Below, piece by piece: positions 24,999 to 37,492 of a stretch of DNA of 64,000 nucleotides (the stretch's first letter is position 1; every line of letters starts with the position of its first letter). Position numbers and translations under genes: made by a program. A model generated the notes under the pieces. That model was not told the origin of the DNA, ran no database searches, and saw nothing but the letters and a program-made list of their open reading frames with translations. The DNA comes from Guyanagaster necrorhizus. Lineage: Eukaryota > Basidiomycota > Agaricomycetes > Agaricales > Physalacriaceae. Where the stretch lies: assembly GCF_019112545.1 (NCBI RefSeq), contig NW_025064886.1, positions 1,523,059-1,587,058 on the forward strand. The letters are read 5' to 3'.

Positions 24999-25478
24999 AT
25001 GTCAACCACGACTACTCCTTCGTTCATTTCTCCTGCAAGCACCGAGCAAGACTATCACTAGTATGCTCATACCGCCGCTCCTGCGGCTGATGACTCGCCT
25101 TTAGTCCTAGGCTTCGCCACCTGTTCTGTTCCTTGTCTTCTTTTTGGCTCTACCTCTCCGCTCTTTCGCAAGCCCAAGGCCAAACCAATGTTGCTGAAAG
25201 ACTCGAGCTCAATGTTCACGCCAACCATCTACAACCATTCTGCTTACAAGTCGTCCATAGCTTCACAGCCACCCGTCTATACATCCATCCCGCCGTCGCT
25301 CTCATGTTTGGTACCCAAGCGCTCGCCCTACCCAAAGTACTACGTATCCATGATACGATACCCTCCCGCTTCTCATTCTATTTTCTTGCAAAGTCCTCGG
25401 AAAGCACCAAGGTTTACTGTACCAGCCTTAACTGTAACAGAGCATTATGCATACATAGCACAAAAAGAGACACGTTGA
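24999..25478 (+). CDS. Small Pro/Ser-rich membrane-type protein, paralog 1
   Basis: The ATG at 24999 opens MSTTTTPSF and is stopped by TAG at 25060. The paralog at 27.4 kb has a TAG at the matching place, which looks like a CTAG splice acceptor, so a very short intron (about 33-36 nt with a GC donor gcaagc) may join the two parts. The second part has a weak hydrophobic stretch, SPLFRKPKAKP, KDSSSMFTPTIYNHSA, and Pro/Ser/Tyr-rich repeats, stopping at 25478. The hydrophobic segment is less regular than in the paralog and appears frame-scrambled over about 15 residues. Function unknown. Could be a pseudogene. Confidence 0.35.
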
Positions 25479-26379
25479 GGACCTAAGTGGTTATGGTTGC
25501 CGTCGATCGAAGAACCACTTTCCAGGGAACCGATGTGTTTTTTGGGAACAACGGGGTGAATTTTTTATAGCACCAAGAGCGCAAAAATTATTCATCAGCC
25601 AAGCGTTTACAACAACATCAGAAGTGGAATGTCTTTTTCAACACTTGTATTGTATTAAGGATGAGTAGAGGAAATTACCGGAGGCACATGTGAAATGCCT
25701 GGTGTCCGCATATGACGCGAACATCTAAATCGACTCGCATGTTACGTACGCGTTCAGCGAGGACATACATAATGAATAAATGCAACACATATCGAAGGCT
25801 CCGATTCTGTAGTGCACTAACTATACATGGTGGTGTGAGTTAGGACACGGACACGTGATAAGCGCATCAAATTTTTTCGTAATTCTTGCCGAATTCAATT
25901 CCCCGACCCTCCTACCAAAATTCAATCGGCCAGCATCCATACCTTTGCTGCTGAAGAAACTATGTCTAATAAGCAGTCCAGAAGTGGTCACCCGACGCCG
26001 AGATTTTGGGGGGGGAATGTGGCCAAACACTGGCAACAAGCAGTAAAACGGTATATAAAATGGAAATATTGATGTGGCGACTCAGCGGATAACAACGCAC
26101 CATAAGTAAATGAGGTCAAAGACATGGTGTTGTCGGAGAATACAACGGAGAATCGTCACCAAAGTATACACAGAGTTTTTTGTAATGTTCTTCGTGTATA
26201 TGTGTATTCTGTACATAAAAGGTGCAAGTTGCAACGAACGTCACGTTCATAAATACCTGCAGGGAGCTAGGTACAATGGCGTATCGTTATAAAAGTCATA
26301 AAACACCTAAATGTTCCTGCACGGTGATCGACCATGAAAAGAACGAAACCACAGCACGCACCTGTATATTCAAATGCAG
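25479..26379. other. Intergenic region of 0.9 kb with no recognised gene
   Basis: It contains AT-rich sequence and a G7-8 run near 26009. The 3' end (26240-26340) resembles 20940-21020, which flanks the intact kinase. Confidence 0.4.
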
Positions 26380-27060
26380 TCCGACGGTTGCATAACTCTG
26401 CGAAGCATTGGATGACTTTTCCAATTGTAGGTCACAGGTTTAGATCGTATTGGATCATATCGTCAGTGAGAGAAGATAAGAACTGCAGAGGAGGGAATTT
26501 GTCCTATGTACCAGCAAGGTCAGTAGAACTCTATGATTCTCTGAAGTAAGGTTACTGACCACGGAAACCTTTCTCTGTAGCATACTACCCAAATAATGTA
26601 CATGTTGGAGGATATCCGTACGTTTCATCTTATCTTACTTTTTGATCACTCGCTCTATTTGCCTTATATATACTTACACCTCCTGTCGTTTCCCGATCAC
26701 CTATATAGTCCAGCCGTTCCTATCTATATGCCTCAGTCGCTTCACCCACGTTGTGCCCGACTGAGATACTCACATATATTCTTCTGTCAATAGTACATCT
26801 GTTGGGAAGGGGTTGCAATCATCGACCCAAGGAGGGTTGACGGTAATAATTGAATGTTCTGGTCGATATTTATCGCCGCCGCGGAGTGGAGGTTCCATCC
26901 ATTGGAAGGATCATACCGACACGAAAGACCAAAGTCTATAAGATAATACCGTGGCCAACATCCAGTTCCAGTGATATGCTTCGCCTTTCTCAAGTTCGAA
27001 TAGTGGAGAGCCAACCTCGGGGTGACAGCATTGAACCCTTCAGGATATAATGATGGGTAT
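26380..27060 (-). pseudogene. Truncated and interrupted kinase-like copy B
   Basis: On the minus strand this aligns with the middle of the intact gene at 21035-22432: RKAKHITGTGCWPRYYLIDFGLSCRYDPSNG (compare KHITRTQCWPRHYLIDFGLSRRYDPSNG), then the reading frame breaks after DPSNG. The nucleotide match continues through the PEHSIITVNPPWVDDCNPFPTDV region, is broken by a foreign stretch of about 195 bp (26604-26798), and resumes through the GSML and VVQRF regions to about 26380. The N-lobe exons and the C-terminal exon are absent. There is no functional frame. Confidence 0.8.
26604..26798. mobile_element. Short insertion with candidate 6-bp target duplication
   Basis: Compared with the intact copy (CAAATAATATACATCTGTCGGG on plus), the pseudogene reads AAATAATGTACAT, then 189 bp of unrelated AT/CT-rich sequence, then GTACATCTGTTGGG. 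GTACAT occurs at 26598-26603 and again at 26793-26798, which looks like a target-site duplication. I see no clear terminal inverted repeats and no poly-A tail. It could be a small non-autonomous element or a filler insertion. Confidence 0.45.
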
Positions 27061-27279
27061 TCTTCAAGCTTCCAGTCAGAGGCTCATTATCCTTCAGACA
27101 AATAATATGTGCAAGGCACTAGTCTATTTACGTCCGGTCTAACCTCATCTTTCTTGCTTGATTTTGAGCTGACTCTCTGCTCAGGGCCATGAGAAGCAGA
27201 AATGGTTTATTTAAATAATTTAGGCCGTCTTTTATTTCGTAGAAGATCCTGACCAATATTTCGATATCAAGCTGGGCCA

Positions 27280-27864
27280 AACATCGCCAGTTGGTCTTGA
27301 ACTCTAACCGCGGCCACTCCCTAGCTCATTTCTCACGCAAGTTCCCGAGCGCGCCATCACTAGTACGCTCATCCCACCTTCCCGCCCGCCGTTCTCACCG
27401 CCGACTTGCCTTTAGTCCTAGGCTTCGCCGTCGTGTTCGTTCTGTTCTTCGTCTTTCTCTGGTTCTACCTCTCTCCGCTCTTTCGCAAGCCCAAGTCGAA
27501 ACCAACGGCTCTAAAAGACTCGAGCTCGTTGTTAACGCCATCCATCTATGACCGTTCTGCTAACGAGTCGCCCATAGTCTTGCCGCCGTCCATCTACACG
27601 TTTAGCCCACAGTCGCTCCCATGTTCGCCACCTAAGCGCTCGCTCTGCTCAAAGTACGACATACCCACGATAAAATACTCACCTGCTCCGCGTTCTGTCT
27701 TCTTGCAGCAAAGTCGCGACGAACACATCCCTTCTAGAGCTTCGGTGTATAACAATGGATATCCCGTAGGGTTGGACATCAGTTTGCACTTTCCCCGTGC
27801 GCTCTGGATTGTAATGTTCTGTATTTTTCGTGTTTTTCGTCTACTTATGTGGAAATACTGTTGA
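27280..27864 (+). CDS. Small single-pass membrane protein, paralog 2
   Basis: A frame open from about 27390 to TGA at 27864 encodes LVLGFAVVFVLFFVFLWFYLSPLFRKPKSKP: one strong transmembrane helix and a basic stop-transfer, then KDSSSLLTPSIYDRSA and a Pro/Ser-rich tail with SPPKRSLCSKYDI. A CTAG just upstream (near 27362) resembles an acceptor, with a possible GC donor (gcaagt) at about 27338. No good ATG is found upstream in frame, so the 5' exon is unresolved or lost. It is clearly paralogous to 24999-25478 (FRKPK, KDSSS, SPLFRKPK blocks). Function unknown. Confidence 0.4.
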
Positions 27865-28069
27865 ATACTGCTGTCCATCTTTTCCTGACCCCAATATAGG
27901 TACGTGCTCGTGTTACAGACTCGCTTAAAGATGGAATCGATTCAAAACTAGGCATTACTTGTATATTCATTACTTCGTAATAATAAGCGACAGCACACAA
28001 CAAGTCCGTGTGCAGTGTCTGAGCATAGAATGTCATGGTCAGAAAACGACAGCAAAAAGGCATAAATCA

Positions 28070-31000
28070 TCAACGTTGTTTCCGTTGTAAGAAAGACGGA
28101 ACGAGGCTACCCGAGCGTATGCGGAAGAAGTACGTCAGTACGTATACCATCACGATCTATGCCACCCACCCATCAATCAATCACGTCACGAAGCAGCCTT
28201 TTTGAACCACTCACATTAAAAACAATGAACCCCACAAAGACACCCATATCGCGCCAGTGGTTATCATATTTGATATTGAAATTAGACTCGAGGTAAGCTT
28301 CTGAAGTACGGAAAGGGCAGAAGGAGCATGCTGATGTGGCGGAAGGATCGAGGAGGTAACCGCCTGCATAGCTGATAAAGAGGTCCATGTATTCGCTGCA
28401 TGTTCGGCCCTCCGGTGGCACGACGGTGACGTATTCGAGTGAGGAGCAGGTTAGAAGGGAGTCGCCTGCGGCTGTGGAAGAGTACTGGGTAAGGAGAAGA
28501 GAGAAGAACGGGGATGGGGTGACGCACCATATCCAATTATCCCTTCAAGGAGGTAGGTAAACGGAGAGAGGCGGTACATCCACTTCCACCAGCCCAGGAG
28601 GGCGTGTGGTTGGAGGACTCCGTTGCTAAAAGAGGGAATTAGATTTCTCTGGTTTCTGGGAGGATATGCCAGGCTTACAATATGATTACGAAAGAAACGA
28701 ACGGCGAGAAAAGGACTGTGGCGATCTCTGCTCTAGGCGCCATAGCTGCGATGGCCTACATCGATTTGATCAGCGTACAAAAGGCAGGCTTTTCTCGCAA
28801 ACGAACCTGGCTAAACGTCGATGTGTACAAAGGGTACAGAACTCCAAGCATCAAATAGGTGTATCCGGCGCGGGAAGTCTCAAATCCAACAGTCCAATAC
28901 CAGGTGCAGAATAATAGACTGGAGGCGATAATGCCCCACGGAACCTCCGCGAGTATCTGTGCGGTGACCAGCGCGCCCCAGTTGTACATCCTACTCGGAC
29001 GTTCCCGGATCTCATACACGCTTCGCATGTTAGCGAATTGCACTTGTATCTGGCCGCCCATCGGAACACAAAGTACAGTAGGGATGAACACCGCCTGAAG
29101 TACGTCAAAGTCATGGATATAACAGAAGCGGGGGAGGCGGAACGCACGAAAATCTTATTCAACGTTCCCTGCTGACTATCCGCTGAGTGGTAAAACGTCA
29201 CACCGATAAAGAGTCCCCCGATAGCATTGAGAACCATCTTGGACATGATGTACGTCGGGTCCCGCCAGAAAGCAATGGTGTTTCGGTGGAGAAGAACATG
29301 CATTTGGTATAGCCACGACGTCGGCGTATACGCTGCTTGCACAGGCGGGTGAGTTCGGCCCGTCGTGTGAATATCAGCAATCTCCCGCTGCACCTCCTGG
29401 AACTCACACGACTCTCGCCAGACTGTGTGCCAATCCTGCGTGCTCTTGGCTGTGGCACCAGCGCCAATGACGTCGAGCATGAACTCCGCACTGGAGATAT
29501 TTATGAGACACATTGCGGAAGGGAACTTGAAGAGAACCTACGGGTTTTCGTCCGGAAGACATGGACGCGATCCGTGCGTCTCGAAGTAGCGGATGACGGT
29601 AGAAGAGTGTGGGCCGAGGTCACCAAAATAGACGGTTTGTCCGCCCTGTTGGAGAAGGAGGAGCCGGTCAAAGACTTGGAATAGTTCGGCCGAAGGCTAT
29701 GATTGGAACTTAGAATCTTATACTCGATAATTGATATTGAATTAACCTGATGTATTCTGTATGTATCGGGTGAGTAATTAAAGCGAAGTATGCGGCGACT
29801 ATGTACGTACGTGCAGAGAATTGCTTGTCCGCTATCAGCCAGCTGCCGTAGGAAGTACATGATGGCCCAAGCACTTTGTGAGTCAAGGCCGGACGTCGGC
29901 TCGTCTAAGAAGAGCAGCAGTGCAGGCTGAGAGGAGCATTAATCCGGATTAATTGCAGGGGGGAAACACCCAAGGCGTGATTCTTACCTTTGCGGCAAGC
30001 TCAACGCCGATCGTTGTACGCTTTCGATGTTCAATACTAAGTGAACCGACGCAAGCATCGGCATAGGCTTCTAATCCACACATCTTCAAGCATTCTTCAA
30101 CGCTGTAAACCGGTGAAACGCCAGAATAACAGTCCGCAAGAGGAAAACTCACTAGGCCTCCTTTTCAGCTAATGGGACACTCGGTGGCTGCCGAAGCTTC
30201 GCAGAAAACAACAATGCCTCCCGAACGGTGGCTGATGGAACATGAGTGTCCAATTGTTGACAGTACCCGCTATACAACACGCATCAGAACGGTCCAAAGG
30301 GTACAGATCAGACTGACGTTTGTGCTTGGAAATCTGGAGGCAATGTCTGTCCGTTGACAAACCTATCGCCGGCCACAACACCAGTCGTGACTCTCTCTGC
30401 GAGAACATTGAGTAGCGTAGTTTTACCGGCGCCAGATTCTCCCATGAGGGCGGTTACTTTCCCAGGTACCACATAGCCTGATACATCATCGAGGAGACGT
30501 CTGTCCTCCTCATTAGATATGGGAACCGTGTACTGGAGATGTTGCCATGAGAAAATCGGTCGGTGGACAGTTGGTCGTTTCGCCTTCTCGCTCGTAATGT
30601 TGTCGTCAAGAGGTGCTGATTGGGATATTGCCTTTTCTTCGTCGTGGTCAGAAGTTGGTAGTAAGATTTTGGTGCCTGGTTTGAAAAGAACGACGGAAGT
30701 CTCGCCCTCAGACCTTGTGTTATACTCGGTCAGAATAAAGAGAGCGATACAGTATGCCACTTCAAAAGCTATGAGAATAAGCAGATTCTGTAGATGATGT
30801 CAATTTGCATAGGAGTCGATAAAAATATATGCACCGTCCAGATGTCCGAATATTCGTAGTCATATGAGAGTTTCAAGAATCGTGACCCCGACACATATGC
30901 TTTTCCTGGTTCAGATCCGACGATAGTGCAGACCTGGTTTTCCAGAGGCGCTTGGTCGTACACAGATCCTCGCGGTATGATTTGAGAACAGGCTCCATCA

Positions 31001-33650
31001 ATTGTGTGGAACTCGTTGCTCATAATGGCGTCGAATCTGATGGACTTGTGTCAGCTTCCTTCTAGAAACAGAACGGCATAACAACGGACCCATATTTCAG
31101 AGGCTAGCAGAGGGAGGCTCTAATCAATACATCGCATGCATTAATCTCGGGAGAGACGTACATTGACGTATGCGATCCATTTGAAAGCACTGATCATGGA
31201 TGGCTTAGGAACAGTGTAACCTGGACACGAATTAGAGAAAGAAGATCAAGGTAAAAAAACACTCTACCAGTGTATAATCCAAGGGCTAAAATAGATATAC
31301 CTGCCAGGCTTTGAGCAGGAGCACTGGCTTTACAAGCAGCCGAAATTGCCCTGAACCACGCCTTCATCGCTAAAGATGTAACGAAAATAAAGAGGAAGAA
31401 TGTACTACGAAGGCTCGTAAGCGACGCAAACATTAAGATCATCTTTGGACTCACAAAAATTGCGCCTGACGACAATGTAGACAGGTAGTCAATAAATCAC
31501 GCGGGTGGGATACTAACGGAAGCCATACCACTGATTGTTGAAGTCGAACCATAAAATAGACAACGACGCCAAAAACTATGCTGGTCACAAATGTTAAAGG
31601 TATATCGACCAACGTTGAAGCAATAGCCTCGACAAAGGGGTGATACAAAGCCGCCTTTTTGTGTCTTTCGACAATAGGACGCTGAGAAAATAACGAGGGG
31701 ATCTCGGCCATTGACGTCAAGGCCGAAAATAACAGAACGCTTGGAAGGTCAGGACGATGATCTCTTGAGAATAAGAAACGTACATACAAGAAAAGAACAC
31801 CACCCCTGGAATAAAAAGCCTCCGTAGTTTCCGGACTGTTCATGAAAACAGAGCCAATGATGATACCTATTATAACGTAGGTCCTGTTTGTGAAGGTGCG
31901 TCCATGAAGAACGAAAGCATTAGAACCGACAGGAAAACACTAACGAGAAGGTCAACCCTATGGCTAACATATCACCATGCATAATCTGCATCTTTCGGAG
32001 CATTACAACCCGAGCCTGCATTGCGATACTGACCGTGTAAGGACTGAGACGAAAATGTATTAGCAAGACGCATCGAGATGAGGAAACGTCAGTACCTTTT
32101 CTTCCTGCTCGCAGCCGCGTGTTCAGCTCGAACACTCTCTTTAAACATTGAAGATTTCTCCTCAGCTTCAGACTCTCCTTCGTATGATGCCATGTCCGCC
32201 CGATTTTCCTGCCCCAGCTGAGACTGCTTGAATTGCCTAGCAAACTCCTCAGCACTACGAGCGATAGACAGGACATCGGATCTCGGAATGCGTGCCATTG
32301 GATCAGTCACTGCCGCAAGGAAGTCTGCAGTGGTTTGCCGATTTACAGGAGTGTATCCTAAGTCGATAAAATATTGTCTGCAAATTATGTCAGGGACCAA
32401 TCTTTGGTTATGAAAGAACAAGTCACCAACCTCGCTGCACACGCCGGCCCGAAATACGCCATTTTACCTTCGTATATGACGCACACTTTATCGAATAACC
32501 GATATAGCGGCTCGCCAGCTTGATAAATTGAAACGATCGTCGTAAGACGCATCATATCCGTTGCAATTCTCAGTGCCCGTACAAATTCCAATGCTGTGGA
32601 AGAATCCAGGCCGCGCGTGGAGCTATAAGATAGTCAATAACCATAGGATGAAAACCCGAAAGCCACGACGTACTTATCCCACAGGCCAATACAACTCCTC
32701 GTCGCAAGCGCCTCGCAGATAGATACACGCTTCTTCTCTCCACCGCTCACACCACGAATCGAGGCATTTCCGATGGGAGTCTTCCTCGCATGTCGAAGAC
32801 CGAACACCGTACACAGAATGTCTGTAACCAGTTCACTGTAGTCGTCTTCCGATGTGGCCAAGCCCATGCGGCCACGGGGCGATCGTGTCTTCGCAGCAAA
32901 AGAGATGGTCTGCTCAACAGTAAGAGTAGGAAAGTGGATATCGTCCTCCGGACAATACTGAACATCACCGCGGTAGTGCTTCTCGAGCTCTTCCGGAGAG
33001 ATTGAATCATACCGAACATCGCCTTCTACAGCATGATATTCTCCTCGTTGATTGGCAAGCGTTTTGAGCAAGGTAGAACATCCCGATCCTGGACGACCCA
33101 ATACCACTGTTGTCGCTCAGCTGAAGTACGGCACAAATGGATTTTGAACTTACACAGCATTTCCCCAGGACGCACCACCCCTTCAAAGCCGCTGATAATA
33201 TCACGAATAGGTGGATGTCTGATCCTTTGGATGACGTCGAGAATACTCCTCGGATCCAAAGCTGTTCCAAGCGTAGGCTGATGTGAAGACGATGCGCCCA
33301 TCCCAACGACCCGGAGATTCCTAAATACGACGCCCAGCTCACGAGCTTTGACCTGAGCATCATCGCGTCTAAGAACGACACCAGAGGTTTAACCCATCTA
33401 CAAGCGACACCAGTAAAAGTATCACACACCGCTTAATGAATTCCCCCAGTGTCCTCTGAAAGTCAAAGTCTTCTGCATTTCCTATGGTAGACGACGAGGC
33501 ACTGTCATCTCCCGCGTTGGAACACTTTGAGAACGTCCGTCGCAAGTCTTGCGTGCCATCCGGGTCGAAATGCCCTACGTCGACGCGGACGGTCGTAGCT
33601 CCTGAGTCGCGATGCGTTGAAGACAGCCGAGTCATGCTGGTATCATCCAT
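28070..33650 (-). CDS. PDR/CDR-type ABC transporter (ABC-G, full-size)
   Basis: Start ATG at 33650-33648. Stop TGA at 28072-28070 after a last exon recovered by splicing ([17 protein letters not shown]). The order is NBD1-TMD1-NBD2-TMD2. NBD1 has the PDR-type Walker A with Cys for Lys ([12 protein letters not shown]), signature [12 protein letters not shown], and [19 protein letters not shown]2 has a canonical Walker A ([12 protein letters not shown]), an altered signature ([17 protein letters not shown], compare [13 protein letters not shown]), and [16 protein letters not shown] blocks include [36 protein letters not shown], and [27 protein letters not shown]. About 18-20 short introns. This family exports xenobiotics or lipids across the plasma membrane using ATP. 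All checked junctions keep phase and no disabling lesion was seen. Confidence 0.92.
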
Positions 33651-33998
33651 GGCAAGAAGCCTGCAGACCTTCCTTCCATCGAGTCAGAATATAACTCCTG
33701 GAGCGGTCCTGAGCATAATTAGAATAGTCTGAGCTTTCGTCGAGATCTGCCTTGTAATCTTTAGCACATCACGAGGGAAGCCCAAGTGCAGGTAGTAGAG
33801 AGGCCAAAGCTCTGATGATTGTGTGCGGACAAGCGTGGAACCAAGGTCAGACAACTCGGATTGAAGGTTGCATGTAGGTCAAAGCTGTAGCGTAGCGACA
33901 TATGCCACTGCCAATTATGGAGAGATTTAGGTTCAGTCATGTGTTGTTGGACGAAGATAAATCCATTTGGTAGCATTAACACCGAAAGGCTACTGTAC
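33651..33998. other. Intergenic region, ABC transporter 5' flank
   Basis: About 350 bp between the ABC start and the MYND gene stop, presumably the ABC promoter. No gene. Confidence 0.4.
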
Positions 33999-36028
33999 TT
34001 ACCAAGTGGGCTCGGGATCCGGTGCACGGTCAAGACAGACACTGAGTTCAAAGTCCCCGACTCTCTTCGCCCACCGATAGATCTTAACCTTGGTCTGCCC
34101 CATCAGAACTTCGCGAATAGCCATCGGGTACGCTTGTGGATTATCGACTTCGATCGCATGGGCTCGAAAACTGCGCTGCCTGTCATATATCAACAACGAA
34201 GGAGGAACAATAGCATCCTCCGAAATCGCAAGCCCAGGCAATCGAGTCAACGGCTTCTGAATCTTGATTAAGAAAGGTTTATCTCCGTGAACGTTCGAAG
34301 GAGGCGCATCGTCATCTGGGGTGACAGTCGTGGGGTTCATTCTTCCTTGGTTATTCACATATGATGTGTAGAGTTTCTTCCCGTTAATGTCCTTCATTGC
34401 TGTGACGAAATGGAACTGGATCCAGTTTCCTCCTTTCAAGGACCGACAGAAGTTCTTGTGATCTGCAGTGAACCGTCAGCTAGAATAATTAACGTGTCTT
34501 GAGTCTCGCACCTTTCCAATGGGCTTTCTGGCAGGCTAACGGCGGCGCATCAATAATCAATCACAGATGTGTGACTCTGTGAGACTCACTTGGACCGCAG
34601 TAAGATACAGACTGACATTGAGAACACCGACTTGTGGTCTTCTCGCCACAGACCTCACAGCCAAGATTGCTGCTTAATTTCCCGATAGTTATCTGATCAA
34701 GGGGCCCGAGAGGGAGGAGGAAAGACGTCTTGAAAGTTCTCTCATAGCGCTCTTTGTGTGGCATATATTCGGACACTAAGCGTTGTGAATTTTGAAAAAG
34801 CAGCTTGCGCAAGAGAGCCTGTTCCTCCGGCGTGCAAGTAATTTGGGGAAGCCCGGGTGGCCCTCCATTACGTCCTTTTGAGATGACAGTCTGGACGAAA
34901 TCAATGGTGGTGTTAATGGGTGTACTGATGCTAGCTGTTTCGTAGATCAAAGAAATGAGTGGCGTCGTGTCATTGAGCTTGTATATGTCCAAAACCTATG
35001 ATCCCCGAGTTGAGAAATGGAACTAGCGAAAGAATCACATCACGTACACGAATACAAATAACTTCATTATGATCTTTGTCTTGCAGTACGTTGATGTCCA
35101 TGCCTGTTTCGAGATTGCGACACAAATGCCTCAGAGTTTGCCTGGCATCAAGGAAAGCAGAGCTGTACAAGGCGAAGGGGTCTGGGAGGCCTCGTGTCCT
35201 TGCATTGAAGTTCTTCACCGCCTCGGCCATGCTCGTTCGTTGCATAGCATCAAATGCTGATTTGGGTTGATTCTATCAAATTACCGTCTATAAACGGTGA
35301 TAAGGGTACATTTGACAAAATCGGCTCACCTCCCACCGCGGGAGCTTAGAGGGGTTGATGGGGAATTTCCCCAGAGTTGATATCTCCTGGGCAGCACTCA
35401 AGGCACTGGCGAGTTTCTTCTCGAGCGCGTCATCGGGTAATTTCAAAGTCGGAGGCAGGTCGATACCCATCGACTTCAACAGCCCCAAAATCTGACTCCG
35501 ATCCTCGACCTATTTCCATTAATAAACGTTCTTTAGGATAGCTACTTCCGACATACCTTGCCTTTATCTTTCTTCTTGGACTGCGCAACGATAATTTTGA
35601 TCCAGTCGAAGCAATCTGGACAGTCAATAGTATCGTGTATTTTGCACTTGTAGAATGTATAACCGTCAGCATCCTTTTCGCCACTCTTGACTGCGCCAAG
35701 CGCGAAGACGTCGCTAATAGGTTTTCGATTCTAGATAACATATAAATGATCAAGTCAAGGAAACAGATGGACACTTACTTCATCCGTAACCAATCTCTTT
35801 GCAGCACCACTGATCCCTTCCATGCGACTCTCTGCGATCATGTTGTTGCACATGCGATGGTCGCAGTAGCACTTGTTACATAGCTCATTGCCGTGCTCCA
35901 TGCAGAACATGAGCCGGTTAAGAACAAAACCGTCGCTCATTCTGGCTAGAAAGTTGAAGATAAGTAAGAGAGAGTGGAGGAACAATAGAGACTGTCTGAA
36001 CTTACGTAAACGCTACGCGTGACGTCAT
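33999..36028 (-). CDS. MYND zinc-finger protein with Cys/His-rich N-terminal module
   Basis: The start is the ATG at 36028-36026 in a 23-nt first exon, spliced (donor 36005) to the exon starting CCAGAATGAGC. An internal in-frame ATG at 35940 is the alternative. The N-terminus carries two Cys/His clusters (FCMEHGNELCNKCYCDHRMCNN; YKCKIHDTIDCPDCFDW), then a Lys-rich linker and a helical middle region (DDALEKKLASALSAAQEI). Further on comes a PFALYSSAFLDARQTLRHLC block, then a classic MYND finger (CEVCGEKTTSRCSQCQSVSYC with its downstream Cys/His half across an intron). The C-terminus (LIYDRQRSF; RWAKRVGDFELSVCLDRAP) is typical of an agaricomycete MYND family. MYND fingers mediate protein contacts. 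The role here is unknown. Confidence 0.8.
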
Positions 36029-36160
36029 GGAAAAATTACCATATTTCAAAATATTTCTTTTATACAGATCGTGGCAGAGTAAGAGATGCAATCTAGTCCA
36101 TTACGTGTGATATACGGTTACAGTAGAACATATTACAGCATTCACGATGCTCTTTTAAAT

Positions 36161-37492
36161 CTATGCAGGAGGCAAGAACGATACAATCTCAGCCTTAAGG
36201 CTAGCGACCATCTTGTCCTTCCCATCGACCGGTTTCCATCCAAGAGCCCGAGAACGATCAGCCCTAACCCGGGCATTAGTTCCAAGGAATGGCCAGAGCG
36301 GCTACAGACGAACAGAAATTAGTGAATATCTACCGGCCTAAAGGAAGAAAGGCTTACCCCGAAGAACGCCTTTTTCTCTTCCTCAGTGTACGAGCTCGGC
36401 TCAGGGTTGGTGCCAATTTCAAGGTCCACCAACGCCTTGGAGATCTCTGTAGCGACTTCCCGCATGGTATGCTCGTCATTCTCGAGGAAGTAGTATCCCT
36501 CCGCACCATGTGCGGTATCAGGTTTTTTCACGACAGTTTCGAATAAAAGAACGTAAAAGTTGACGGCTTGAGGCCAAGGTCAATAAGGGAAGAAAAACAT
36601 GATATACTCATACTCACTATCGGACAGAGAAACGTTATGCCAAACATTCACACCTTCGCCAATCATACCACCCTGCTTCCGATACAGGCTGGTCTTGACG
36701 ATCGCAGGGAACTGTACGGAATGAATGTTCTGGACGCCCAGGTCTGCCACGACACCAGTAGCGAGGCCGTACACGGTAGGTGGCAGAACAAGGTAGGAAC
36801 GTATGTACCCTGGATCAATCAAATTAGAGGACGTAATTCAAAATGGATATGCGAGCGTACCTTGCTTATCTGCCTCCAATATCAAGAGATCCGTCTTTCT
36901 GTGGATAGCCTCCTCGGGGATGCTCGCGAGACGGTCGAGGTCGAGGTCAGAGAATACAGGGTAGTTGCTGTGCAAACCCAGCGCATTGTCTTGAATGACA
37001 CCAGTTCCAGACTAAAGATATGTCAAGCCAGATAGACATACGACGGCCAGAAAACCTACGGTGTGAATCAGAGCAGGCACGGATCCGTCGAATTCGTGTT
37101 TCTTCTTCATTCCATCGAGGATAGCCTTTGCGGCTACGTGATCATCTGCATCGACCTATGCATGGAATAAACAACGTTCCGCTTCCAGCGATGAGCAAGC
37201 TTACAAATGTAAGCACGACATCTGCTTTCGATGCAGCATCGGTGAGCACGTCGACATCCTTGTAGCTTCCAATGACAGTGTGGACTCCAAGCGTCCTGAG
37301 CTTCTCAGCTTTGTCCTCTGACCGTGCTAGGGCGGTTATCGTAGCAGGATCAACGATAGTGAGGAACTTGGAGAGGAAGGAACCTCCGAGGTATCCTTCA
37401 TACAACAAGTATCAGTAGCGAGCCCACAGGAAAAGATGAAGAGAACCCAGCGCACCTGTAGCACCAGTGATGAAGATCTTGGGGGACGACAT
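36161..37492 (-). CDS. NAD(P)-binding Rossmann protein, atypical SDR/epimerase-like
   Basis: The ATG at 37492-37490 starts exon 1 (37456-37492, MSSPKIFITGAT), spliced to exon 2 at 37395 to complete GATGYLGGSFL, the glycine-rich dinucleotide-binding loop. Then come ITALARSEDKAEKLRTLGV and an exon with DGSVPALIHTSGTG. Next are RKTDLLILEADKQ and a SYLVLPPTVYGLATG stretch with substrate-domain features. The final exon ends LKAEIVSFLPPA and TAG at 36163-36161. It resembles the fungal NmrA/epimerase-like group rather than the decayed enzyme at 18539-19850. About seven exons, no lesions seen. The reaction is unknown. NAD(P) binding is well supported. Confidence 0.82.

Noticed and set aside
24999..27864. 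Long terminal repeats flanking a retrotransposon, suggested by the two similar 0.5-kb stretches
   Set aside because: The repeats are diverged paralogous coding-like segments linked to kinase copies. No reverse transcriptase, primer-binding site or TG..CA ends are present.
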